In this document: piece after piece, positions 1 to 11,700 of the stretch
Layout of the letters: each line of letters begins with the position of its first letter
Position numbering within the stretch: position 1 is the stretch's first letter
DNA from: Phaseolus vulgaris
Taxonomy: Eukaryota > Streptophyta > Magnoliopsida > Fabales > Fabaceae
NCBI RefSeq assembly: GCF_000499845.2
Contig: NC_023754.2
Location: forward strand, 22,570,111-22,634,110
Reading direction: 5' to 3'
Length of the DNA: 64,000 nt
Program-made: the position numbers and the translations under genes
Notes under the pieces: model-generated
Told to the model about the DNA's origin: nothing
Databases searched by the model: none
What the model saw: only the letters and a program-made list of their open reading frames with translations

Positions 1-779
1 CATGGTATGTTAGGAGGGTGAAAAAGGTGGTGATTTGAGGAAAATAGATACGTAGATTCAAGGACACAAATAAGGTTTTGGAAACACAACTGGTATGAAA
101 AACTCTTTAATGTTTATATTTTCAAGATTAATTTAAGTATAAGAAAGACTTCAAGATGCATAATCAATTTTAGAAGGCAAAAACAATACCTTTGACTCAA
201 CATTCTTGTCATTAAAAGATAACCTAAAAAGGGAAATAGTGATAGACAATATACTATATAATCATGTTTGATATAGTATATGATATGTAACTATGAAAAA
301 TCTATACTAGAACTTGTGCTCAAAGTAGTGTAACACGTTCCATAAAGATAACTTTTTGTACTGAGATTAGGATGTATGCAAAATAATACCCATACCTATA
401 TGCCTAACAATACTTCTATCATATTACAATTTTGCAAACTAACTTGCTTTAAAGGAGTTTGTCTATGTTAGCCAAAATTCCTTACAGTGGTCCTTGGATT
501 TAGTATACGCAATCAACACACTAGAATTCTTCCCACAGATAAAGGGAAGAGATCATGAGCACCAACATAAGTGAAGGAATTAGTCACCTTGGCAACAACG
601 CACATGAAAAATGCATCTTACAATGAAATCAAGACAAATACATGTTGTTTATGGGAATTTCTTAACAATGATGTTTGTTTTATATGCTTGGAGAACTATT
701 TTAAATCACAACTCTTGTTAAGATTTTTCTCCCAAATTCTCACTTGCTTCTATTGCTACAATGTTATGTATCTTATGGT
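1..779. other. Intergenic, no gene recognised
   Basis: AT-rich DNA without a supported gene. A 74-codon open frame at 571-795 has no recognisable motif, no splice context and ordinary non-coding composition, so I do not call it. No RNA gene or clear repeat was seen. Confidence 0.5.
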
Positions 780-1404
780 AGGGATGACAAAGTGAGCTAG
801 GTCGACTTGTCATCCCACCTCATTTAGATGAGACGGTGGGTCAATCTTTTGAACCCGCTAGCTCGTCTTATTTAGGCGGGGCAGGTTAATCTTTTAATCC
901 AGTCAGCCTGTATTGGCTTGATCTGCATAACCCGTTAACCCGCCCTTTTTTATTTTTGGCAATTTTAAAAAGGAATCTCATGTTTTTTTAAATTAAAATT
1001 GGTGGTTGTCAATATTTTATAACTTTACATTAATTTTTTTATACATAATTTGATTCATTAAAGTATTGTTAATATTTACTTTATTTTGTTAAGTATTAAA
1101 CCTTCTTTGATTGTAATATTAAAGTTTGATTCAATTTTATTTCTCTTATTTACATTTTTATTGTCCAAAAATTATATCAATTATTGAAACCAAATAAATA
1201 GATCCAAAACAAAACAAAAATTACAAAAAATAAAAAGAATTAAAAAGTGGTGGATCAGTTTGCTTGCCTGCCAACCCACCCTATGGCGAAGCAGATTACC
1301 AATTTCAGTCTGCATAGTTTTGGCGGGCAGGCCAGCCTGCTCTATCCCCCGCTCTTTTCGAGTTGGGCCAAAACGGGTCGCCCTTACCCGTTTACCACCC
1401 CTAA
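780..1404. mobile_element. hAT-like non-autonomous element
   Basis: Left end reads TAGGGATGACAAAGTGAGC and the right end reads ACCCGTTTACCACCCCTAA, which is an imperfect inverted repeat (TAGGGRTGRYAAA-type) of the kind seen at plant hAT MITEs. The interior has GC-richer flanks full of CCCGC/GCGGG words around an AT-rich core. No transposase frame is present. A relative with the same end type and layout lies at 24987-25313. I could not identify a convincing 8-bp target duplication, so the exact borders are approximate. Confidence 0.5.
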
Positions 1405-1866
1405 TTTTTTGTTTACATTCATACAAATCTACATGTTCTCTTGTGTGGATGGATGTTGTTGATTGTGGTTTTTGGATAAGTGTGATGATACGTTTCAGGG
1501 GTTTTTGTTTCTTCTTTTTTTATTATGTTGATACATAACCTTTTTTTTTAACAAGGTTGTAGTATCTCTAAAATACTTCATTTTCTTTTGTTGACAAAAG
1601 AAATAATTCTAAACATCATATTATAATTTGGGTGTATGGCTTGTACAAGGGTATGTCATTGTTGTTATTATTGAGAATAATAGGATTATCACATATTGTC
1701 TCTGAACCACTTTGATGCTAAGATACACTTCTTGATGTTTGGACCTACAAATTATCACTATCCAGAATTTGGGGAGGGGTGTGGATTGCAATTGAGTGAA
1801 ATTTAGAAACATCAGAATAGGTGTGTTTTTAAAAATGGAAGAGTAAAACATTATATGTGTCTCTTT

Positions 1867-1906
<40 letters not shown>

Positions 1907-2387
1907 ATTAAAAAAATCAAATATTCATGAAAAATTAATTTACGGGAGTTTGCTATTTGTAAACCAGTAGTTCTCGCATATTAAAACAATAATGGACCTT
2001 CTTTTAAAATCAATTCTCAAATGTAATAGATTACTTCAATCATAAAACAAATTACTACCTCTATTCGAACCATGACTGCAGTTTACAGTGTATGCTGATG
2101 TAGCCGGACCATTTTACCAAGAATTTGGATATATTAGGCCTGGATCGCTGCATTTAACTTCACAAGCTCATATATAAGGGTTTAATCAATGGACTTTCTA
2201 CTTTAATCACGTGTGCCAGCATAAATCAATTTTGAAATAAAAAATTAAAAAAAACGAACAGGACAATGCTAATTTCAACGAGTGCATCAATTCATGTGTT
2301 GGAAAATATATATAGTATGTTATTGTGTTCAAGTCACGACAACAAAACAAAATAAGCAAAGAAAAAGAAAACAATTATTCTTCGCCA
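1405..2387. other. Spacer upstream of the HLS1-like gene
   Basis: Contains the (AT)n run listed separately and promoter-proximal DNA of the next gene. The phrase ATATATAAGGGTT occurs near 2170-2182 and again at 2388-2399, so the TATA-containing segment may be partly duplicated. No gene seen. Confidence 0.4.
1870..1904. repeat. (AT)n microsatellite
   Basis: About 17 perfect AT dinucleotides in a row. Likely length-polymorphic between accessions. Confidence 0.95.
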
Positions 2388-2395
2388 TATATAAG
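2388..2395 (+). promoter_or_regulatory. Candidate TATA box of HLS1-like gene
   Basis: TATATAAG lies 53 bases before the first in-frame ATG at 2448, which would place transcription start near 2420 and gives a very short leader. Inferred from motif and spacing only. Confidence 0.45.
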
Positions 2396-2447
2396 GGTTC
2401 AATGTGAATGTTGGTCTGCATAGATCCAAATCAAGAAAGATCCCATA

Positions 2448-4239
2448 ATGATTTCCATTCCCTCTTCCTCACTTGCTCCATTTAGCCAAAGAGAAGAAAT
2501 GGTTGACCGTACAAGGAGCAAGATTCTTATAAGAGAATATAATGAAGATAAAGATGTTAAAATGGTGAGAAAACTAGAGAGGAACTCTGAGATTGGGACT
2601 AAAAAGGTGGTCTCCATTTTTACCAACATGATGGGTGATCCTTTATCTAGGATTAGGTTTTTCCCCCTTCATGTAATGCTGGTGGGTCACTATCCCTATG
2701 TTGCTTTTCAAATACTGCACATTAATTAGAACTTGTTTTCTTCAGATTTCATAAACTCTTTGTTCTACACTTTTCTAGCATGAAACACATATACTGATGT
2801 ATATTACATGATTAAATACATACCTGACTACTCATCATATTTCAGGTAGCTGAGCTTCTGGAGAGCAAGGAACTTGTTGGAGTGATTAGGGGAGTAATTA
2901 AGAATGTAGGTACTCTTTCTGGATCACTCTTGAAGATGGGTTACATCCTTGGCCTCAGAGTCTCTCCTACTTACAGGTAGTGCTCACTTTCATTTATTGC
3001 ACCTAAAAAGTTCTATTTTTGTTTTGTGGTTAGTGTATTAATCCTGTAATTTATCTTTTTTATCCTCTGAAACGATCTTCTGAACCATTTGCACAAGGTT
3101 AGAATTTTTTTTTCACATATATATGTGTGTGAGTAAATATTTACAAGATTACAAAATTTGGTCTTGCTTATTTTGAGCCAAGATGTTATGATAACATCAT
3201 GCCTACCTAATACATATTTTCGTCTCTCAACTTATTTCATTCTTTCCATTTCAACCTTTTGCTTGTTCATTAGTTCCTTAATACACTTTTACAGAATGCT
3301 GTACAGAACCATCCTGCTAGATATCCATTCTTGTTAATGTGAGTGAGAAAACATTTTGGTGTCTGTAGGAGAAAGGGGGTTGCACTTAGACTTATCGCTG
3401 CAGTTGAAGAATGGATGGTGAGAAATGGAGCTGAGTATGCATTCCTTGCCACTGAAAAGGATAATGATGCTTCTAAAAACCTATTCACAATCAAATGCAA
3501 TTATGTGAACCTTAGCTCACTTGTCATATTTGTCCAACCAATTAGCTCCCTCACAAAGCATATTTCCAGGGATATAAAAATAGAGAAAGTGGACATAGAT
3601 CTAGCAATTTCGTTATACAGAAGAACCTTGAGAACCAAAGATTTGTATCCACTAGATATGGACGTTATTCTGAAGGAGAAACTCAGTGTAGGCACATGGG
3701 TAAGTTATTATAAAAGGGAGGGCCTCAATTTGCGAAGTAAGGTAAATAATGAAGAAGATCTCATTAGCAACGAAACTTCAAACTCATGGGTCATTTTTAG
3801 TATATGGAACACTTGTGAAGCTTACAAGCTTCCAGTTAGAAGGTCTCAACAAGTAAGGTTTCTTCTTACAACCTTAAATCACGCAAGAGAGAGACTTTTC
3901 CCTTGTCTTAAAATGTCGATGAGTAACTCACTTTGTAGATCCTTTGGGTTTCTCTTTCTTTATGGAATCTATGGACAGGGAGAGAACCTTGGAGAGCTCA
4001 TGGAATCCATGTGGAGATTCACATCAAGAGTGGGAGAAGGAATGGGGAACTGTAAGGTGTTTATAACTGAGTTAGGGTTTGGTGATCCACTTGCCAACCA
4101 TGTTCCTCAAACAGATTCCATCTCATGTATCGATGATCTATGGTATACAAAGAGACTTTCAAGCCATGCTGATGAAAACATTGATGAAATATTGGTGAGA
4201 CAAGTGGGAAATGTGTTTGTTGACCCTAGAGATTTTTAG
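2448..4239 (+). CDS. HOOKLESS1-like GNAT N-acetyltransferase
   Basis: Predicted exons 2448-2681, 2846-2976 and 3369-4239 join in phase through GT-AG introns and give about 411 residues, close to the roughly 400 of Arabidopsis HLS1. The N-terminal half is a GNAT fold: an IREYNEDKD start strand, MGDPLSRIR, ELVGVIRG, and the acetyl-CoA loop region VSPTYRRKGVALRLIAAVEE. The C-terminal half carries the HLS1-type signature WNTCEAYKL. HLS1 family proteins are nuclear, and HLS1 controls apical hook bending through auxin and light signalling; the substrate for this paralogue is not visible. The start at 2448 adds 17 residues before a second ATG at 2499, where family homology begins shortly after, so 2499 is an alternative start. 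No disruption is seen. Family call is firm; the exact orthologue is not. Confidence 0.85.
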
Positions 4240-4639
4240 GTATATAATCTTCAAGGGTTCCATGTTGACCTAAATTGTCTTCTACATGATCTCTTTCAGA
4301 TGAAAAATATGTTGATTTTAATGAAGAAACAAATTAGTTACATTTGATTAATGATGTTAATATTTTATTATTTTAATGAAGAAACAAATTGTCTTCTACA
4401 CTAGTTCTTTTAAATGTTGCTAGTTCTCTATGTTTTAATTTTATTTTATTCTATATCTCAAATCTATTGAGATAATATCACCACATCAATCACCCCATAT
4501 GAAGAAGGGGCATATTTGAGGTTGCAACTAATGAATATTTCTTTTTTCCCAATTTGGTGCAAGCCGTTCACATGTTAACTAGTTTATGTTAACTTCATGC
4601 ACGATTATCACAAGTGTAGAAAATAATTAAATAGAAATT

Positions 4640-4960
4640 AAGATTAAAAAAAATAATTAATTTTTATGTTCACTAAATTAGATATTATTTTAGCAACGAA
4701 AAATATTATGGATATCCAAATTAGTTTCTCTTATGGACAATAATTTCTAAATTGGTATTTAATTAACTACCAATTATTTATATTATAAAGTTGGTAACTA
4801 ATTATATACAATTTAGAAACTATTTATTGATAATAAAAACTAATTTAGATATCAATAATTTTTTTAATTTTTATAATAATATTTAATTTAGTTAATATAG
4901 CAAGTAATTATTTTTTCTATAAAATTGATTTTTTAATATTTGACAAAAATTAACAAATGT
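4640..4960. mobile_element. Degenerate foldback MITE, CACTA-MITE relative
   Basis: Contains opposed copies of CCAAATTAGTTTCT and ACTAATTTAGATATC, plus TTTCTAAATTGGTATTTAATT with a nearby inverse, as in the intact 330-bp element at 57774-58103. Terminal CACTA motifs and target duplication are no longer visible. Borders are approximate. Confidence 0.5.
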
Positions 4961-5188
4961 TTTTATCAATAAAAAAATATAGAGTATTTTAAGGTTATTC
5001 CAACCTATACTACTATAAGAAAAGGTTATACAAAAAAATATAAAAAAAATAAAAAAAAACTCTACATGAATATCAACTTCTTTTTATTTGTTTTATCACC
5101 ATCTATCTAAGAAGGGCTAATTTATAAATGAAAAGAAAGAGTTTTCAATTTTTCCATTTTTTTAAATACACAACCTGAAGCTAAGTTT

Positions 5189-5320
5189 ATTGGAGATTGT
5201 ACACCGATTAGAGATAAGGATATTTGATAGTATATAAGTGAGTAAAAATCTCACTTTATAAGACGATTTTGTAATGTTGAGTAAAGTTTAAAGTTTATTT
5301 CTTAATATGATATCAGAGTC
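5189..5320 (+). mobile_element. Degenerate TRIM LTR plus primer-binding site
   Basis: About 119 bases match the 120-bp TRIM LTR at 18253-18372 in order (GATTAGAGATAAGGAT, TATATAAGTGAG, CTCACTTTATAAG, TTGAGTAAAGTTTAAAG). They are followed at 5308-5320 by TGATATCAGAGTC, a one-base variant of the initiator-tRNA-Met binding site TGGTATCAGAG. So this is an LTR with its adjacent primer site, in + orientation. The partner LTR was not found. Confidence 0.65.
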
Positions 5321-7632
5321 ATTTAGAGTCTGTCACAGCTAGAGTTTTTTTGGGCTTAAAAAATATATAATCTCAAACATGAATTGGTAAGAACTAATTT
5401 TATATAAAATAATTATTGAATTAACGTTTATACAATATGATAATTAAATTAACTTCTATATATGATAATTGAATTAATTTTTTAATAAGAATCTAAATAA
5501 ATTTTTAATATTTTTAGCAATTTATTTATATTATATTTTAAATTAATCTCTAAATTAAATTAGTAACTAATTTTATTAATATTCTAGCCAAGATAGATGA
5601 CCTTAACTAGAACATCAAAGGTAACCAAAAATAGTGGTTTGTAGTTTAGTTTGTGTGTTTGCCTCCTTCTCTCTTATAGAAATCATATTGTCCATTTTTG
5701 TACCAATCCTCTTTTCTTACTTAATTTATTCATAAATTCTCATAATCCCACACCACTAACTCTACAATCTACCCTTTATGAAGATTCCAAAAATATCCTC
5801 ATTAAACTCTCATATCAAAACATTACGATATATTAACTGGGTCGGATTATCATTCATAAATAGTAAACAATCCGTCAAATACTAAAAACTTTATATATAT
5901 ATATATATGAAACAAATTATAAGTTCTAAATAAAATATAATTATTTAAAAAATATATTAAAGTAAATTATTTAATCAAATGTAAAAGTAACATTTATAAT
6001 TATGTTATTTACATTAAATAATAAATCTATACATGTTAGAATAATTTAACTATATTTATATGAAAGGTTCTTTATTATTTTAATTGTACTAATTAATATT
6101 TTGGAAAAATAAAAAATAAAAAAATAAATTTTTTGAATTATTAGCGTTAAACTAACTATAATTAATAATAATAATAATAATTCAAAATTTCAAGAATTTA
6201 AAATTAAAAAAAATATTTTACAAGGATTAAAATCAAACAAAACATATTTGTAGGATTAAAAATGTATTTAAACCAAATATATAATAAATTTATTTTGGAG
6301 CATATACATGTTTTTATTACTTTTAATTAAAATCATGTGTAACTTTTTTTTATAATTTATAATTGTATTTTTCTTAGGAAAAAAACTACAATTCGGAATG
6401 TGTGAGTATTTTTATTAGTTTTCTTCAAATTTTGAACTATAAGAAATTATTTTCCTAGAATGAAATGTACTACTGTATGCAAAAAAATATGGGTATAAAT
6501 GGTGTAATATTTTCCGTCCAAATATTCAGTAAGTAATTATTTCTATAAAAAATAAATAAATATAGTATTAAAATAACATATTTTTCAATATCAATTAAAA
6601 TAAATTATAATTAAATAAATTTTGAAATAAAATATTATATAAAATCAACGTAAATTAGGAAGAATATGTTCTTTATCTCATATCTGATGAAAAAAAATCA
6701 AATATTATCTAAACATACTTCTCATCAATATGAATTTTCACAATTAACCTTTATATAAATTCAGAAAAAAAATATCATTGCCTTAAAATTTGTTTATGTC
6801 TTTTCAACAAAGAAAAATATTGGATAAAATCCTAAACACATGTGAGCATAGTACCTTCTAATAATTACTGATAAGAAACTTGCTTTACTCCTGTCATATT
6901 TAAAAAAATAAGTGCATTCCAAATAATGTCATGAAGGAAATTATGTAGATGACGTGAAAGAATCACGTACTCTTTTCTTCTTCTTTTTTCAGAAAACTTG
7001 AGAAAAGAATCACAATGGACTCTGGTAAAATTTTCAAATTTAAATAATTAAATGGATTCTTGTGGATACTTGCAATGATTTGAGGTGGATACCTATCTGA
7101 TCTATACTCTTTATAGCTTATAAACCAAATTTAGAGAGACATTTTGTAAATTGGAATTCAAAAATATAGTGAACAATTGATGAAAATTAATGATAGAAAA
7201 TGGTTTTTCATTGTTAATAATGAAATAATTAAATCTTCAGTAATGAGATATGTTGGCTGCATTGTTGGACATTGGAAGAAAAGAAAGAGACGAAAATGAA
7301 ATTGAATGATAAAAGAGTATAATTATGATAAATAATAAAGGAAAAACGGAGATAGACAAAAGAAAAATGAGATGAGAGCTTGATGAATGAAAAAGAGTGG
7401 ATGAATGAGAGTGAGAGGTTTTTAAAAAGTTATATTTAAATTCTTCTTGTCACTATTTTTTTTAACTTTTTTTAGTTGTAACATTTTGTTGCAATTTACT
7501 ATTTCTATTCACAGCTCATAAATTGCCCTCTTAGAATAAAAATTTGTAAGCAAATTTATACCAAAATTTAATTATGCGTCATATCAATTAAAATTAATAT
7601 AATCTTATAACTAATTAACATATAAACAAGTT

Positions 7633-7704
7633 GCCCCTATAGCTCAGTGGTAGAGCGTCAGTCTTGTAAACTGAAGGTCTGTAGTTCGATCCTGCATGGG
7701 GGCA
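7633..7704 (+). tRNA. tRNA-Thr (anticodon UGU)
   Basis: A complete 72-base cloverleaf. Acceptor GCCCCTA pairs with TGGGGGC at 7697-7703, discriminator A at 7704. The anticodon stem TCAGT/ACTGA encloses loop CTTGTAA, so the anticodon is TGT, reading ACA. The T arm TGTAG/CTGCA encloses TTCGATC. Internal A box TAGCTCAGTGG and B box GTTCGATCC are present. CCA is not encoded. A CAAG just upstream and T-runs from about 7719 fit plant pol III initiation and termination. No intron. Confidence 0.96.
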
Positions 7705-8550
7705 ATTCTATCTTTATTTTTTTATTTTTTTCATATGTAATTTTTCTTCTCTAAACTGTCATTATTTTTTGTACTAAATTTTTTTTTGTCATTTATTTTT
7801 TTCTCTATACTGTGTGTTGGCATGATTTTGTTTTAAGTCGTCTCAACAATATATAAATTCATACCAAAGTGAATCTTTAAATTACACATTAAGTTTCATT
7901 TAAATATACTCGGGTGATAACTCTTGTTACAAAAAAAATTATTTTAGTATTTATTTGAACTACCAACTGCTTTTTATATGCATCTAGTTTTTCGAATAGC
8001 ATTTATTAAACATCATCCTGTGAGTTCTAAGTAGACCCCATTTTTAAACCTTCATCCCACACAATTGGGTGAAAATAACCAAATTGTCTCATCTGATACT
8101 CTCTCTTCTTTCTGGAACATATGAAAAGTATTATTGTTTTAGAAAATTCATTCTCTAAAATCATTTTAGAAAGTATTATATACGTTAAAAAGTTTATTTC
8201 AGAAAGTCTTACAAAGTTCATTTCAGAAATCCATTTCAGAAAGTCTTTAACGAGATATTCCATGGATTCCAAAAGAATTATTTCATGAATTCCAAAAAAA
8301 TTATGCTGGACAAATTTTCTGAACAGATAATCCAAAAATCACTTAAAGAAGGGTAAAATAGTATTTTTGAAAAATGTGGGGTACAGGTTCAAATTAGGGA
8401 GTGCAGAATTGCCCTAACGATGATTTGATGTATAAACAGGGGCATCCAAAATTCGACATGATTGTGTATCAATCGTGAATATCAGTTCTTTACAATCTCT
8501 GTGATAAAGAGCTTTCAATAAATCCGCCAAAACTGTTGGGTTAATTATGC
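7705..8550. other. Spacer between tRNA-Thr and the Fip1-like gene
   Basis: T-rich tract just after the tRNA, then 8140-8340 with many TTTCAGAAAGT / TTCCAAAA words in both orientations, a degenerate low-complexity repeat. A similar word pattern with nearby 'GGGGTGCAGAAT' recurs around 49700-50000. No gene supported; a 102-codon minus frame at 8027-8335 falls in this repeat. Confidence 0.4.
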
Positions 8551-8556
8551 TTTATT
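8551..8556 (-). terminator. Candidate poly(A) signal of Fip1-like gene
   Basis: AATAAA on the minus strand about 150 bases downstream of the stop at 8702. Placement is plausible for a plant 3' UTR; motif evidence only. Confidence 0.4.
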
Positions 8557-8701
8557 CCAACAAGTGAGAAGAAAACAACATCTATAATCTCTCAAATTTG
8601 CCAATGGCAAAATATGATTTTCACCAAAGTGGATTAACCAAGACCACCCTGTAGTTGCTGTCCTTTATAGATCTTAAACAAACTCTGGCCATCAATTCAA
8701 A

Positions 8702-11700
8702 CTAATTACAAACCCAACGCCTCTTTCGAACTGGCCTATGTTGCTTCATTTCACTTGTATCAACAATGGAAGAATCACTGTTGAGCTTCAAACTCTCTTC
8801 TGCTTCCTTTTTCATTGTGATGGGTTGCTTAAAGCGCTCCCTACGTTTCTCCATCTTGGCTAAAGAATCGAGAATCCTTTGACTGTCATATCCACCAATA
8901 CATTGATCAGAACTACCTTCGTTTGGCGACATTCTCTTCTTCACACTGTCAGTCACGACTGGGCCTTTAGAAGCATCTCTTCTGGCTACAGAAGCCTCCT
9001 CAATGGATGATTTCCATTTTTGTGTTACAATCTGACCTTCCTCGATATCCGAGTTTTCTTTCTGCCCTTGATCTTGAAGGTTCTTGATCCATTTCTTACA
9101 TCCGAGGTTGCCCTCGTATTTTGAGGCGTCAAATTTGCTGGCCCTTTTATTAGATTCATCAAAACCCACTGAATCTCTCCTCCGCTTCTTAGCAATCCCC
9201 TGGTTGACATTTTCAAGTCTACCATTGGACAAGACTCTGGAACTTCTCACTTGAGACTGTCAAAAAATTGCAACCAAACCAAAAAACCAGGAAGATATCA
9301 ATACATCTAACAAACAACAAAATCTTGCGCGGACATATGAAGAATACTGCATCAAATATATAAGAGTGAAGTGTGACAAATGTGAGCCACGGGTGCAAAA
9401 TATAAACGTAGAAACTAACAGAATGATTATTAGCAGAATAAACAAAGCATTATAATGAAAACATAAAAGACTTAGACACCGTTCGGGCTTTATTGTGAAG
9501 TCAAAATGAAAAAATTTACAATGCAATAGTCATTGAAGTTAAGTATCTGCCAACTCATACTAAACCTGAACACGTGGCTTATCACAAATTGAATATAGTG
9601 GAGTGGCCCATGGTTTTTCATCACAAATAAACAATAAATACACCTTCATGCTGCCAATCATCTTCTTTGGAAATTATTTTAAAATAACTAAAACTTCAGT
9701 TTAAGAAAAGCCCACACTACAAAAGTCAGAAATTTTACAGTATACATATCTTAAAACATATGATAAGCAGACAGGCGCATTTAGCAGAGAAAGGTAAAAT
9801 ACCTGAAAAGGCACATTCTGATTGTCCAAAATACAACATTTCTACATAAAAACCAATGCAGGCTTTTTAAAGTGATAAAATAATACAACTAGTTAGCAGA
9901 TACATGCATTAATAGAATTGAGTAAACAATGCAAACTTGACAGAAGTTGGGAAGAAAAAGAGACAGTCTTGCCCAATTCTGCCCCCAGATTGCGTATATA
10001 GACTAAACAACATACTATGCCCGTTGATATCAAGGGATAAATTGTAGTCTACAAATAACAAATACAAATTTCTGACAAAGAGATATTCAAATCAATACAA
10101 ATGTGCCAGAAATGTGTGCTATCTAATGTGGAAGCTTCAATCAATTAAAATCTAAGCATAAAGAAAACATATACCATAAGCACAACAGTTATCTCAAGCC
10201 ATGAAATCTATGGATGTGGCTGTGATAACGTATGATCATTGGCCACGTTTGATGGCACCCCGTTGACCACCACAACCCCTTAACATATTATGTCACATTC
10301 CAAGCATAATCGTGTACTAGTTTCAAGATGTACATGGTTTAGAAGCAAAATAGAAAGTGACAGAAATTTTATATTATGTACAATATCCAAAGCCTTATCC
10401 TACTAGAGGCAAAGTTGGCAAACACTGATGCCATAACAATATTACTGCCGCAAAAACAATATTACTTGACAACACGAAATTAATGTTAAGATTTCAGGGA
10501 ACTACACAGATTTGTTTTACATACTTGACCCGAGATCCTCAGGAATTTAGTATTTTTACTTGATATTGATGCTGAAACTCAAGAACAACATTACAATCTG
10601 GCATTGGTCCAAACGTAAAAACCAGTTATAAAAAATAAAAGTTGAGAATGAAAAGATAAGACATAGTTAATGTTTGGGAGTGAGGCAGTACGTTTAGCAT
10701 TATATGAGCAAAAGCTACCAAAAAGAAATTAAAGTGCAACATGTTTGATAACTCATTCATATAGACAAAAGTACAGATTCTTGACCATATTTTCCCCACC
10801 TTTACCTTTCCTTCTCTGTCAATCAAGTCAACTGATTTCCTGCATCTCAGCACTGCTTGCCCACCCTTACTTCTGTACATAATCTTAGAGCTAGCTTTAA
10901 AATATTTCTCAGCCTCTTGTTTAGGATTATTTAGCCAATGCCGCTTCAATGGCATATACTCACTCTGCACCTTTGCACACAGAGTTGTTTCATGATGCCT
11001 ATAAATAATTTCATCCTCAGTCCAATTCAGGAACTTAGAAGGGGACCTGTAAAACTGATACTCTTCTACAGGATAAATTTCATCTTCGGCAGTGTCAGTA
11101 TAATCACATGACCAGTAACTGCCTTTGCTGTCCCTAGCATGCTTATCTCTCCCATAACTCCCAAAGTTTTCATTTACTCTTGCACCATATGCATAATTTT
11201 TCATTGAATCTGTATAAGATTGTTTGTGATACTTACGATTTGAAGTATGGCAATGTGTATATTTTGGACAATTATCTTCCATTATCCCAGAACATGAGTT
11301 ATTCAAAGTTAAAGAGGGGCTGTCACAGTGTCTTCCCCTACGGACAGATCTTCTCAAATCTCTATCTATATGTGGAAAATGCTCTCCACAATTAGTGTAT
11401 GAAGATTCCATTTCTCTCTCAGCAGCAGAAGTGGCCATCCTATAGCTCTTGTTTACAAACTCAAACTCACATTCATCAAAATCATCAATGCATTTACTGT
11501 CAATAAAATGGGATCTTTCATCCATTTTTTTCCTTTGATTATGCCTTTTCTTATCAAGAAAAGATAAATGTTTTGGAAGAAACTGCTTGGGCTCCCTATA
11601 AAAGCAAGGACTCAGGTCATCAGCAGAGGATCCACAACCAAGATGATACCAATCTCTATCTCTGTCCTCATTATCTGAAACGCAATGACCTGGTTCAAAA

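Larger units (their letters stand above)
4240..7632. other. Transposon-rich spacer
   Basis: About 3.4 kb of AT-rich DNA between the HLS1-like gene and the tRNA gene. It holds a short duplicated phrase in the 3' region of the first gene (TTTAATGAAGAAACAAATT near 4318 and 4372), a foldback MITE remnant and a TRIM LTR with primer-binding site, both listed separately. The remainder shows poly-A/poly-T rich low-complexity DNA and no gene. Confidence 0.5.

Noticed and set aside
1181..1538. Overlapping small frames on both strands
   Set aside because: They lie in a hAT-like element with no protein motif.
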